From Amycolatopsis acidiphila (GTDB lineage: Bacteria > Actinomycetota > Actinomycetes > Mycobacteriales > Pseudonocardiaceae): a DNA stretch of 64,000 bases. Location: assembly GCF_021391495.1 (NCBI RefSeq), contig NZ_CP090063.1, forward strand, positions 3,968,001 through 4,032,000, given 5' to 3'. A program made the translations under genes and the position numbers. Under the pieces are notes generated by a model. The model was not told the DNA's origin. It saw nothing but the letters and a program-made list of their open reading frames with translations, and searched no databases. This document shows positions 8,611 through 17,199 of the stretch, in pieces. Numbering within the stretch: position 1 is the first letter of the stretch; the number at the start of each line of letters is the position of its first letter.

Positions 8611-10365
8611 ATGAAACGGCGGACGATGATCGGCATGGCGCTGGCCATGACCGGGCTCAGCCTGGTCACGGCCTGCGGTGGCGGAAGCGGCGGAAGCGGC
8701 GGCGGCGGGAGCGCGGCGTACAACGCCGGCAACACCTCGGTGGTCGACGCTTCCACCGCGACCGGCGGCACCCTGAACTACGGCATGACCAACTCGCCGG
8801 ACTCCGCCGACCCCGGCAACATGTACTACGCGTTCATGTGGGACTTCTCGCGGCTGTACGCGAGCCCGCTGCTGACCTACAACCCGGCGCCCGGCGCGGA
8901 CGGGCTCAAGCTGGTGCCGGACCTCGCGACCGGGCTGGGCCAGATCAGCGACAACGGACTGACCTGGACCTACCACATCAAGCCGGGGATGAAGCTCTCG
9001 GACGGCGAGCCGATCACCACCGCGCAGATCAAGTACGCGGTGGAGCGCAGCAACTTCGCCAAGGACGTGCTCGCCAACGGGCCGAGCTACTTCGCGCAGT
9101 ACCTCGCGAACGCGTCGGGCTACCAGGGGCCGTACAAGGACAAGTCGCCGGGCGGGCTGTCCTCGATCGAGACCCCGGACGACACGACGATCGTGTTCCA
9201 CCTGGCGCAGCCGTTCGCCGACTTCGACTACCTGGTGGCCAACCCGCAGACCGCGCCGGTCCCGCAGGGCAAGGACACCGGTGCGAACTACCAGACCGAC
9301 CCGGTCGCCTCGGGCCCGTACATGTTCAAACCGGGCTCGTTCAACCCCAACACCGGGTTCTCGCTGGTGAAGAACCCGAACTGGAAGCAGGCCGACAGCC
9401 CCACGGTCAAGCAGTACGCCGACCAGATCAACATCACCTACAACATCTCCGGTGACGACCTGGACAACCGGCTGCTCAACGGATCGATGGACGTCGACGC
9501 CTACGGCACGGGCCTGCAGACCGCGGCACGGGCGAAGGTGCTGAACAACTCGACGCAGAAGAAGAACGCCGACGCCGCGCCGTCGGGCTTCCTGTGGTAC
9601 TTCCCGATCAACACCCAGGTGATCCCCAACGTCGACTGCCGCAAGGCGATCGAGTACGCCTCGGACAAGACGCTGTTCCAGAACGCCTACGGCGGCGCCG
9701 AGGCCGGTGGCGACATCGCGAGCACGGTGCTGCCGCCGAGCGTGGTCGGCTACCAGCCCTTCGACCTCTACGAGACGGCCGCCCAGCCGACCGGCGACAT
9801 CCCGAAGGCGAAGGACGAGCTGGCCAAGTGCGGTCAGCCGAACGGCTTCTCGTTCAACATCGCCGTGCGCGGGGACCGGCCCAAGGAGGTCCAGACCGCG
9901 CAGGCGCTGCAGCAGGCCCTGCAGAAGATCAACATCAAGACCGACATCCTGCAGTACCCGACCGGGGACTACGGCACCAGCTACGCCGGGTCGCCGCAGT
10001 TCATGAAGGACCACAACATCGGCATGAACACCTACGGGTGGGCCGCGGACTGGCCGGAGGGCTTCGGGTTCCTCTCGCAGATCGCCGACGGCCGCGCGAT
10101 CCGCGCGGCGGGCAACTCGAACATGGAGATGCTCAACGACCCGCAGGTGAACAGCCTGCTGGACCAGGCGGCCGCGAGCACGGACGCGAACACCCGCAAC
10201 GGCATCTACGCCCAGATCGACAAGATCATGATGAACCAGGCGGTCATCCTGCCCGAGCTGTACGCGAAGTCGCTGCTCTACCGCGGGCCGAACCTCACGA
10301 ACGTGTTCGTGACCGAGGCCTTCGGTATGTACGACTACACGCAGATCGGCAAGAAGTCCTCGTAG
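8611..10365 (+). CDS. ABC transporter substrate-binding lipoprotein (family 5)
   Basis: A 584-residue solute-binding protein of the DppA/OppA/NikA family. The signal MKRRTMIGMALAMTGLSLVTACGGG has a lipobox VTAC and a Gly/Ser linker. Hallmarks include GGTLNYGMT, LATGLGQISDNGLTWTYHI, DGEPITTAQIKYAVER near residue 135 and TDPVASGPYMF. Start ATG 8611 has GAGGAG 14-19 bases upstream, while the longer frame from 8518 runs into the preceding gene. It captures peptides or another bulky solute outside the membrane; the substrate cannot be told from sequence. A strong hairpin follows, before the next permease gene. Confidence 0.9.
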   Translation: MKRRTMIGMALAMTGLSLVTACGGGSGGSGGGGSAAYNAGNTSVVDASTATGGTLNYGMTNSPDSADPGNMYYAFMWDFSRLYASPLLTYNPAPGADGLKLVPDLATGLGQISDNGLTWTYHIKPGMKLSDGEPITTAQIKYAVERSNFAKDVLANGPSYFAQYLANASGYQGPYKDKSPGGLSSIETPDDTTIVFHLAQPFADFDYLVANPQTAPVPQGKDTGANYQTDPVASGPYMFKPGSFNPNTGFSLVKNPNWKQADSPTVKQYADQINITYNISGDDLDNRLLNGSMDVDAYGTGLQTAARAKVLNNSTQKKNADAAPSGFLWYFPINTQVIPNVDCRKAIEYASDKTLFQNAYGGAEAGGDIASTVLPPSVVGYQPFDLYETAAQPTGDIPKAKDELAKCGQPNGFSFNIAVRGDRPKEVQTAQALQQALQKINIKTDILQYPTGDYGTSYAGSPQFMKDHNIGMNTYGWAADWPEGFGFLSQIADGRAIRAAGNSNMEMLNDPQVNSLLDQAAASTDANTRNGIYAQIDKIMMNQAVILPELYAKSLLYRGPNLTNVFVTEAFGMYDYTQIGKKSS

Positions 10366-10390
10366 TCCCCGAAAGCAGGTGAAGGCACCG

Positions 10391-10417
10391 GTGGCCGGCG
10401 GCGATCCCGCCGGCCAC
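10391..10417. terminator. Intra-operon hairpin after the binding-protein gene
   Basis: An 11-base perfect stem (10391-10401 with 10407-10417) and 5-base loop, without a T-run, fills the gap between the binding-protein gene and the next permease gene. Most likely an mRNA 3' stabiliser or partial attenuator that raises binding protein relative to the membrane parts. Confidence 0.6.
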
Positions 10418-10431
10418 CGCCGCCGCGCAGT

Positions 10432-11441
10432 GTGATCACGTTCATTCTCCGCAGGCTGGTCTCGGCCGTGGTGTTGCTGATCGTGGTCAGCATCGTGACC
10501 TTCGGCATCTTCTTCGTGGTGCCGCGGCTCGCGGGGCAGACCACCGACCAGCTGGCCGCGAACTTCGTGGGCAAGAGCCCGAGCACCGAGGTGCTGCACC
10601 AGATCGAGGCCCGGCTCGGGCTGGACCAGCCGTTGTACCAGCAGTACTGGCATTTCGTGAAGGGCGTCGTCGCGGGCGAGGACTACGACACGGGCACGCA
10701 GATCGTGCACTGCAACGCGCCGTGCTTCGGCTACTCGTTCAAGAGCCAGCTGCCGGTGTGGCCGCAGATGCTCGACGTGCTGCCGGTGACGCTGTCGCTG
10801 GCGATCGGCGCGGCGCTCATCTGGGTGGTCACCGGGGTGGGCATCGGCGTGCTCTCCGCGCTGCGGCGGGGTTCCTGGTTCGACCGGGCGGCGATGACCA
10901 CCGCACTGGCCGGGGTGTCGCTGCCGGTGTTCTTCACGGCCCTGATCTGCCTCGCCCTCTTCCGCGACACCATCCCGATCTTCCCCGACGCCGGCACCTA
11001 CATCGCCCTCACCGACGACCCCGGCCGCTGGTTCTGGGCACTGGTGCTGCCGTGGGTCACCCTCGCGTTCCTCTACGCGGCGCTCTACGCACGGCTGACC
11101 AGGGCCGGCATGCTGGAAACGCTGGGCGAGGACTTCATCCGCACCGCGCGGGCGAAGGGACTGCCCGAGCGGACGGTCGTGGTCAAACACGGCCTGCGCG
11201 CCACGCTGACCCCGATCCTGACCATCTTCGGCCTCGACCTCGGCCTGCTGCTCGGCGGCGCGGTGCTCACCGAGACCGCGTTCTCGCTGCCGGGGCTGGG
11301 CCATTTCGCGATCCTGGCCATCCAGGCCAACGACCTGCCCGAGATCATGGGCGTGACGCTGCTGGCCGGGTTCTTCATCGTCGTGGCCAACCTGGTCGTG
11401 GACATCGGTTACGCCGTCGTCGACCCGAGGGTGCGGTACTC

Positions 11442-11445
<4 letters not shown>
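10432..11445 (+). CDS. ABC transporter permease, DppB/OppB type
   Basis: A 337-residue permease of the BPD_transp_1 family. The N-terminal helix MITFILRRLVSAVVLLIVVS is typical of DppB, followed by a large extracytoplasmic loop (residues about 40-105) and five more helices. The EAA loop is DFIRTARAKGLPERTVVVKHGLRATL; the end YAVVDPRVRYS is typical. A GTG start is used without a clear ribosome site, possibly helped by the hairpin just upstream. Its stop overlaps the next gene as ATGA. It forms the importer channel together with the DppC-type permease. Confidence 0.9.
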
Positions 11446-12454
<1,009 letters not shown>

Positions 12455-12458
<4 letters not shown>

Positions 12459-13528
12459 CCGACGAACGTGAGACTGCGGGTGCCGACATGACCGAGACCG
12501 AAGCCGTGGCCGCCCCCCGGCCCGTCCGGCGGGAGACCGTGCTGGAGGTGTCCGGGCTGCGGAAGCACTTCCCGGTCCGGCGCGGGCTGCTGCAGCGGGC
12601 GATCGGTTCGGTGAAGGCCGTCGACGGGCTCGACTTCACCGTCGGCACGGGCGAAACCCTCTCGCTGGTCGGCGAGTCCGGCTGCGGCAAGACCACCACG
12701 GGGCGGCTGCTGACCCGGCTGCTGGAGCCGAGCGACGGCCGGATCCTGTTCGAGGACAGGGACATCACGCACCTGTCGGCGAGTGCGATGCGGCCGCTGC
12801 GCCGGGACGTGCAGATGGTGTTCCAGGACCCGTACTCCTCGCTCAACCCGCGGCACACGGTGGGCACCATCATCGGGGCGGCGTTCAAGCTGCAGAACAT
12901 GCCCACCGAGCACGGCGTGAAGCGGGCGGTGCAGGAGCTGCTGGAGCTGGTCGGGCTGAGCCCGGAGCACTACAACCGGTATCCGCACGAGTTCTCCGGC
13001 GGGCAGCGCCAGCGGATCGGCATCGCCAGGACGCTCGCGCTGCGCCCGAAGCTGATCGTGGCCGACGAGCCGGTGTCCGCACTCGACGTGTCCATCCAGG
13101 CGCAGGTGATCAACCTGCTGGAGGACCTGCAGGACGAGCTGGGCCTGACCTACGTGATGATCGCGCACGACCTGTCGGTGGTGCGGCACGTGTCCGACCG
13201 GGTCGCGGTGATGTACCTGGGGAAGATCGTGGAGCTGGCGGACGCGGACAGCCTCTACGCGGCGCCGCACCACCCCTACACGGTCGCGCTGCTGTCGGCG
13301 GTTCCGGTGCCGGACCCGAAACGCCGGACGAAGCGGACGCGGATCCGGCTGGCCGGCGAGACGCCGAGCCCGTTGTCGCCGCCGCCGGCCTGCCGGTTCA
13401 GCACGAGGTGCTGGAAGGCGCAGGAAGTCTGCCGGACGCAGGAGCCGCCGCTGGCGGAGCTGGCAACCGGGCACCGCGTGGCGTGCCACTTCCCGGAGAA
13501 CGCACCGGAGCCGCCCTCTCCCGCTTAG
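12455..13528 (+). CDS. Peptide ABC transporter ATP-binding protein, DppF type
   Basis: A 357-residue ATPase, second half of the heterodimer. Walker A GESGCGKTT, Q-loop FQDPYSSLNPR, signature FSGGQRQRIGIARTL, Walker B LIVADEPVSALD and H-loop MIAHDLSVV are intact. The C-terminal CRFSTRCWKAQEVCRTQEPP is the family Cys-rich extension. I use the GTG at 12455, which overlaps the previous stop as GTGA; ATG 12488, 11 codons later, is possible because residues before it are not conserved. Last gene of the operon; a strong hairpin follows. Confidence 0.9.
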
Positions 13529-13546
13529 CATGACGAGGATGTTGAA

Positions 13547-13584
13547 CAACCACCCCGCGGGCGCGCAGGGCCGCGGGGTGGTTG
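13547..13584 (+). terminator. Terminator-like hairpin after the ABC operon
   Basis: A perfect 14-base stem (13547-13560 with 13571-13584) and a 10-base loop begin 18 bases after the last stop codon. There is no T-run, as is common in high-GC actinobacteria. It likely ends the 7.5-13.5 kb operon. Confidence 0.7.
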
Positions 13585-13727
13585 GATCCGCCGATTGGTT
13601 CACCGGTGCCGGGCGAGGTGATGTCCTCCAGCCCGGCACCGGGTGGCCCGCGGTAGCGTACGGGCCGGCGTGCTCGCCTCCCCCGAAGCGAGCATGGTCT
13701 GTCCACTCAGGACACCTCGGCGGCACG

Positions 13728-13762
13728 AAAAAGCCGCCCTGTCCGGAGTTCCCGGGGGCGGC
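13728..13762 (-). terminator. Intrinsic terminator of the small minus-strand unit
   Basis: On the minus strand GCCGCCC (13762-13756) pairs with GGGCGGC (13739-13733), with inner CCGG/CCGG pairing, and is followed at once by five T (13732-13728). It is one of the few classical T-run terminators in the window and lies 17 bases beyond the 22-codon ORF. A further GCCGCC downstream could compete for pairing. Confidence 0.75.
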
Positions 13763-13778
13763 CGTGTGCGTGCTCAGC

Positions 13779-13847
13779 TCAGCACAGCACGGGAAGCCGC
13801 CGCGAACGGGCATGCCACACGAGACACCGCCGTCGTAGTTCCGTCAT
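13779..13847 (-). CDS. 22-residue leader-like peptide, unknown function
   Basis: MTELRRRCLVWHARSRRLPVLC: an Arg/Cys/Leu-rich peptide of 22 residues. GGGAGG stands 6 bases before the ATG, a very good ribosome site. A promoter (13910-13881) precedes it and an intrinsic terminator follows, giving a transcript of roughly 150 bases. This is the architecture of an attenuation leader peptide, but no gene follows on the minus strand: the next 7.5 kb is the plus-strand ABC operon. Alternatives are a small functional protein, an sRNA with a chance ORF, or an orphaned attenuator. I do not recognise the peptide. Confidence 0.5.
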   Translation of the reverse strand: MTELRRRCLVWHARSRRLPVLC

Positions 13848-13880
13848 GGCCCGCCTCCCTTCGCTGTCCGGTGTGCACAC

Positions 13881-13910
13881 ATCTTCTCCGGCGCCCGCGA
13901 ACCCGGTCAA
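13881..13910 (-). promoter_or_regulatory. Promoter of the 22-residue peptide unit
   Basis: TTGACC (13910-13905), 18-base spacer, GAAGAT (13886-13881) on the minus strand; transcription would begin near 13874. It starts 8 bases after the crcB stop codon. Confidence 0.5.
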
Positions 13911-13917
13911 CGTATTT

Positions 13918-14274
13918 TCAGAACGCCCCGGCCAGCGCCACGCCGAGGTAGGCCGCGCCGAGGCCGGCGACCAGACTGAGCACGACGTTGAACCCGGCCA
14001 GCAGCCACGCCTTCGACCGCAGCAGCCGCAGGGTTTCGTAGCTGAACGTCGAGTACGTGGTCAGCGCCCCGCAGAAGCCGGTGCCCAGCAGGGCGGTGAC
14101 CGCGGGCGCGGCGGGCAGCCCGGTGAGCAGGCCCAGCAGGAAGCAGCCGATCACGTTGACCGTGAGGGTGCCCCACGGGAACACCGAGTCGTGCCGGCTC
14201 TGCACCGTACGGTCGAGCAGGTACCGCGAAGGCGCGCCGAGAGCGGCGCCCAGTGCCACGAGCAGCACCGTCAC
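13918..14274 (-). CDS. crcB: Fluoride channel CrcB/Fluc, second subunit
   Basis: A 118-residue, four-helix membrane protein of the CrcB (Fluc) family, which exports fluoride passively as a dual-topology dimer. Visible hallmarks are [10 protein letters not shown] near residue 12, the pore stretch [14 protein letters not shown] with the conserved Asn, and [15 protein letters not shown] with the TTYSTF phenylalanine-box region. The GTG start at 14274 overlaps the DUF190 stop as GTGA. Two crcB copies are common in Gram-positive bacteria, where they form an antiparallel heterodimer; that is likely here too. Confidence 0.9.
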   Translation of the reverse strand: MTVLLVALGAALGAPSRYLLDRTVQSRHDSVFPWGTLTVNVIGCFLLGLLTGLPAAPAVTALLGTGFCGALTTYSTFSYETLRLLRSKAWLLAGFNVVLSLVAGLGAAYLGVALAGAF

Positions 14275-14606
14275 GAGCGGCCGCCGTACCGGAAGACCTC
14301 GACGTCGTCGAGGATGACCAGCCCCTCGGTGACCAGCTCGTCCAGCTGCGGGAGGAACGCGCGGACCTTCGCCGCCTCGTCGACGATGACGATCACCACC
14401 GGCAGGTCGTCGGACAGCGACAGGATCCGGGTGGTGTGGATGTGGTTCGAGGCGCCGAACCCCTCGGTGCCCCGCAGCACGGTCGCCCCGGCGAGACCGG
14501 CCGCGTGCGCGCGGTGCACGATCTCGCTGCAGAGCGGTTTGTGGTGCCACAGGTCGCTTTCCCCGACGAAGATCGTCAGGCGCAGCGCCGATCCGTGCTG
14601 CTTCAC
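14271..14606 (-). CDS. DUF190 family protein
   Basis: A 111-residue soluble protein of the DUF190 family (PII-like fold), often found between crcB genes. It shows [18 protein letters not shown] near the N-terminus, [19 protein letters not shown], and [14 protein letters not shown]; the RGxxGFG loop is typical. GTG start at 14606 overlaps the first crcB stop, with GGAGGGG five bases upstream. The role is not established; the location suggests an accessory or regulatory part of fluoride resistance. Confidence 0.85.
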   Translation of the reverse strand: MKQHGSALRLTIFVGESDLWHHKPLCSEIVHRAHAAGLAGATVLRGTEGFGASNHIHTTRILSLSDDLPVVIVIVDEAAKVRAFLPQLDELVTEGLVILDDVEVFRYGGRS

Positions 14607-15079
14607 GACACCCCTCCCTTCCGGCCGCGGGTCAGCGCGGCGGTGGTGGCGACTGAGCCGAGTGTGACCGCGACGAGCGCGGCCAGCGCCGTCGCCGCGA
14701 GGTACAGCAACGCCGGCCCTGGCCGGTGCGCGCCGATCAGCTGCACGACGTCCACGGCGGCGGTGGAGAACGTGGTGTAGCCGCCGAGCACGCCGACGCC
14801 GGCGAACGGGCGCAGCAGCCGCTGCCGTGGCCACCGGTGGTCGATGAGCGCCATGAGCACGCCGATGCACAGGCAGCCGGACACGTTGATCAGCCAGGTG
14901 GACCAGGCCCACTGCCCGCCGTGGTGCGGCAGCAGCTCGCCCACCCGGTAGCGGGCGAGTGCGCCGCACGCGCCGCCGAGGGAGATCGCGGCGAGGACGG
15001 CGGCGGGGTGCTCACGCAGCTCGCGCCGCTGGGCGGGCACGGCGAGCGAGATATCGGGATCGACGGGGTCCTGCACCAT
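14603..15079 (-). CDS. crcB: Fluoride channel CrcB/Fluc, first subunit
   Basis: A 158-residue CrcB protein, longer than usual because of a 25-residue polar N-terminal extension ([20 protein letters not shown]). The core has [28 protein letters not shown] with the conserved pore Asn, and [16 protein letters not shown] with the conserved Phe/Thr/Ser cluster. Four hydrophobic helices. The ATG at 15079 has GGAGG eight bases upstream, and that site can pair with an upstream element of a probable fluoride riboswitch. First gene of crcB-DUF190-crcB. Confidence 0.92.
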   Translation of the reverse strand: MVQDPVDPDISLAVPAQRRELREHPAAVLAAISLGGACGALARYRVGELLPHHGGQWAWSTWLINVSGCLCIGVLMALIDHRWPRQRLLRPFAGVGVLGGYTTFSTAAVDVVQLIGAHRPGPALLYLAATALAALVAVTLGSVATTAALTRGRKGGVS

Positions 15080-15087
15080 GCGCCAAG

Positions 15088-15181
15088 CCTCCTACCAGCA
15101 GCGTCGACTCACTGGCAGGGACCGTTGGCGAGGGTTCGCGGTTCACCCCGGCTACCCGGGGTCGGCGGGCCCCACCGCCGG
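15088..15181 (-). ncRNA. Probable crcB-type fluoride riboswitch
   Basis: Reading the minus strand from 15179: GGCG-GTGGGGCC-CGCC forms the first stem-loop; its loop GGGGCC can pair with GGTCCC (15123-15118) as the pseudoknot of the crcB motif. Between them are an extra CCCCGG/CCGGGG hairpin and a short GCGA/TCGC stem preceded by AACC. The downstream strand continues TGCCAG, so that CCTGCCAG (15119-15112) can instead pair with CTGGTAGG (15098-15091), next to the GGAGG ribosome site. That is the expected layout of a translational fluoride switch. The consensus GGCGATGG is GGCGGTGG here, and TGATGG is CAACGG, so this is a variant; context (directly before crcB) raises confidence. Confidence 0.72.
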
Positions 15182-15236
15182 AAACCACCCTAGAACATCC
15201 CCCGGCCCCGGCTGAGCCTGGGGCAGAATGGGTCGT

Positions 15237-15557
15237 ATGAGTGCGATTCCCGCCCCGGTCCGGCGTGTCCTGGACGCCATCGACGCCGGGAACGCCGACG
15301 CGTTCGTGACCGCCTTCGACGCCGATGGCGCGGTCGACGACTGGGGCCGGGAGTTCCGGGGCCACGACCGGATCCGCGCGTGGAGCGACGCGGAGTTCAT
15401 CGGCGTCCGGGTGAGCTTCCGCGACGTCGTGGTCTCGGAGCCGGGAAATCCGGTGACACTGCGGGTTCAGGTGGGTGGCGACGGGTTCAACGGCCCGTCG
15501 GGGTTCACCTTCGAGGTGCGCGACGACCGGGTGCACCGGATGACCATCACGGGCTGA
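15237..15557 (+). CDS. SnoaL-like / NTF2-fold protein
   Basis: A 106-residue protein of the SnoaL-like (NTF2) superfamily. It has the typical order of an N-terminal helix (PVRRVLDAIDAGNADAFVTAF), DADGAVDDWGREFRGHDRIRAW, then beta strands ending FTFEVRDDRVHRMTITG. Such small proteins bind or transform small molecules; several are cyclases, isomerases or stress proteins, and no specific role is visible. Start ATG 15237 gives MSAIPAPV; ATG 15228, three codons upstream, is equally possible. It stands alone between the crcB operon and an ABC exporter on the other strand. Confidence 0.8.
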   Translation: MSAIPAPVRRVLDAIDAGNADAFVTAFDADGAVDDWGREFRGHDRIRAWSDAEFIGVRVSFRDVVVSEPGNPVTLRVQVGGDGFNGPSGFTFEVRDDRVHRMTITG

Positions 15558-15605
15558 TCGCTGGCTCGTCGACCACCTCCGCAGCGCGGCCGCGCCACCA
15601 GGCGG

Positions 15606-16547
15606 TCACCGGGTGTCGTCCAGCGGCTCGGTGTGCACGACGACCGGGCCGCTTCGCGACTCGACCTCGAAGGTCCCGTCGCCGCGCAGCCGGATGGTCA
15701 CCGCGGCACCGGTCAGCTCCGCGGTGTGCTGGGTGTGGTCCTTGGTGCGCAGGTAGAACGCGGCCAGGCCGAACGCGGCGAACACCAGCAGCCACAACGG
15801 CCCGAGCATCAGGTAGCCGAACGAGCCGCCGCCGGTGAAGGTCGCCGCCACCGCGCTCTGCATCGGCCCGTAGGTCGGCAGGAACTGCAGCACCGTCTGG
15901 TTCTTGCCGGGGTTGATCACCGGGTTCTGCACCATGACATCGACGAGGCTGACCATGATGATCACGAACATGCCGCCCAGCTCGGTGGACACCGCGACGC
16001 CGAGCGCGATGCCGAGCCCGCCGTAGACCAGCCCGCCGGAGAGCAGGCTCGCGAACAGCAGGCCGGGCTGCTGCGGGTCGGCGAACATCGACAGCACGAT
16101 CGTGGCGTAGCAGCCGACCACGATCGACACCAGCACGAGCGCGATCAGCTTGGCCAGCAGCAGGCAGGGTCGTGAGTACCCGGCGAGCACCAGCCGCTGG
16201 TCGAACTCGCGTGACCGGCGCACCGCGGCGAACAGCATGAAGCCGATGATGAGGGTGACGGCGTTGATGTCGGCGGAGATCAACGCGAGCCGGCTCGCGT
16301 CGACCGTCACCGGCGCGGGCGCGATGCGGGACTGGTACTCGATCGGGTGGCCCGGGATGATGGCGCGGACGATCGCCAGCCACACCGGGATGAAGAACAC
16401 CACGAGGGTGAGCGCGAGCCGGTTGCGTGCGTGCTGGGCGGCTTCGAACCCGATGGCCTTGAGCAGCGCGGCCTGCCAGCCGGTGCCGGCGGTGACGTCG
16501 GCGCGCCAGCGGCGGGCACCGGTGAGCAGGGTCTGCATCGTGGTCAT
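15606..16547 (-). CDS. ABC transporter permease (ABC-2 type exporter)
   Basis: A 313-residue membrane protein with six or so hydrophobic helices: RLALTLVVFFIPVWLAIV, INAVTLIIGFMLFAAV, AKLIALVLVSIVVGCYATIVL, GGLVYGGLGIALGVAV, GMFVIIMVSLVDVMV and a last pair near the C-terminus. It resembles ABC-2 permeases that export lipids or drugs. The ATG overlaps the stop of the ATPase gene as ATGA. The C-terminal 40 residues form a cytoplasmic beta-rich tail. Substrate unknown. Its partner ATPase is interrupted by an amber codon, so the exporter may be non-functional. Confidence 0.8.
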   Translation of the reverse strand: MTTMQTLLTGARRWRADVTAGTGWQAALLKAIGFEAAQHARNRLALTLVVFFIPVWLAIVRAIIPGHPIEYQSRIAPAPVTVDASRLALISADINAVTLIIGFMLFAAVRRSREFDQRLVLAGYSRPCLLLAKLIALVLVSIVVGCYATIVLSMFADPQQPGLLFASLLSGGLVYGGLGIALGVAVSTELGGMFVIIMVSLVDVMVQNPVINPGKNQTVLQFLPTYGPMQSAVAATFTGGGSFGYLMLGPLWLLVFAAFGLAAFYLRTKDHTQHTAELTGAAVTIRLRGDGTFEVESRSGPVVVHTEPLDDTR

Positions 16548-17182
16548 GACGCGGCCTGCCCGAGCACCGGGCGGGCGGGCACGACCTTGCCCGACTCGAG
16601 CCGGAAGAGCCGGTCGAACCGTTCGGTGTCGTGGGCGATGTGGGAGATCACCAGCACGGACCGGCCCTCGTCGCGCAGCTGTTCGGCGAGCTGCCAGAAG
16701 GTCAGGTAGTTCTCCCAGTCGAACCCCTGGTAGGGCTCGTCCATGAGCACGACGTCCGGGTCGTGCATGAGGGCGAGGGTGAGGTTGAGCTTCTGCCGGG
16801 TGCCGCCGCTGAGCGCACCGGCCCGGGTGCCGCGGAACGGGGTCAGCCCGAGCCGTTCCAGGGTCCGGTCCGCGACGGCCAGATCGCCGACCCGGTAGGC
16901 GCTCTGGAAGTAGCGCAGGTGCTGGGCGACGGTGAGCTCGTCGTTGACGACGATGCGCTGCGGGCAGTAGCCGAGGCTGCCGCGGTGCACCACCTCGCCC
17001 CGGTCGGGACGCAGCACCCCGGCGAGGATCTGCAGCAGGGTGGTCTTGCCCGCGCCGTTCTCGCCGATGATGCCCAGCAGCTCCCCTGGCCGCAGGTCGA
17101 ACTCCACCCCGCAGAGCACGCTGCGGTGGCCCTAGGACTTGTGCAGGTCGACCGCGCGCAGGACACGATCCTTTGTGGACAC
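16544..17182 (-). pseudogene. ABC transporter ATP-binding protein with an in-frame amber codon
   Basis: A good ribosome site (GAAAGGAG, 5 bases) precedes GTG 17182, which opens VSTKDRVLRAVDLHKS, then TAG at 17134-17132, then GHRSVLCGVEFDLRPGE. The stop falls at codon 17, exactly where ABC ATPases have the aromatic A-loop residue (K-S-Y-G), so a TAC to TAG change is likely. Downstream all motifs are intact: GENGAGKTT, LSGGTRQKLNL, VVLMDEPYQGFD and a switch His. Translation could restart at GTG 17119 (191 residues) but would lack the A-loop. Pseudogene, sequencing error or readthrough; the coupled permease gene is intact. Confidence 0.75.
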
Positions 17183-17199
17183 TGAAGCTCCTTTCGCGG

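Noticed and set aside
8551..11304. 917-codon minus-strand open frame over the peptide transporter genes
   Set aside because: Antisense shadow of the binding protein and permease genes; no recognisable motif.
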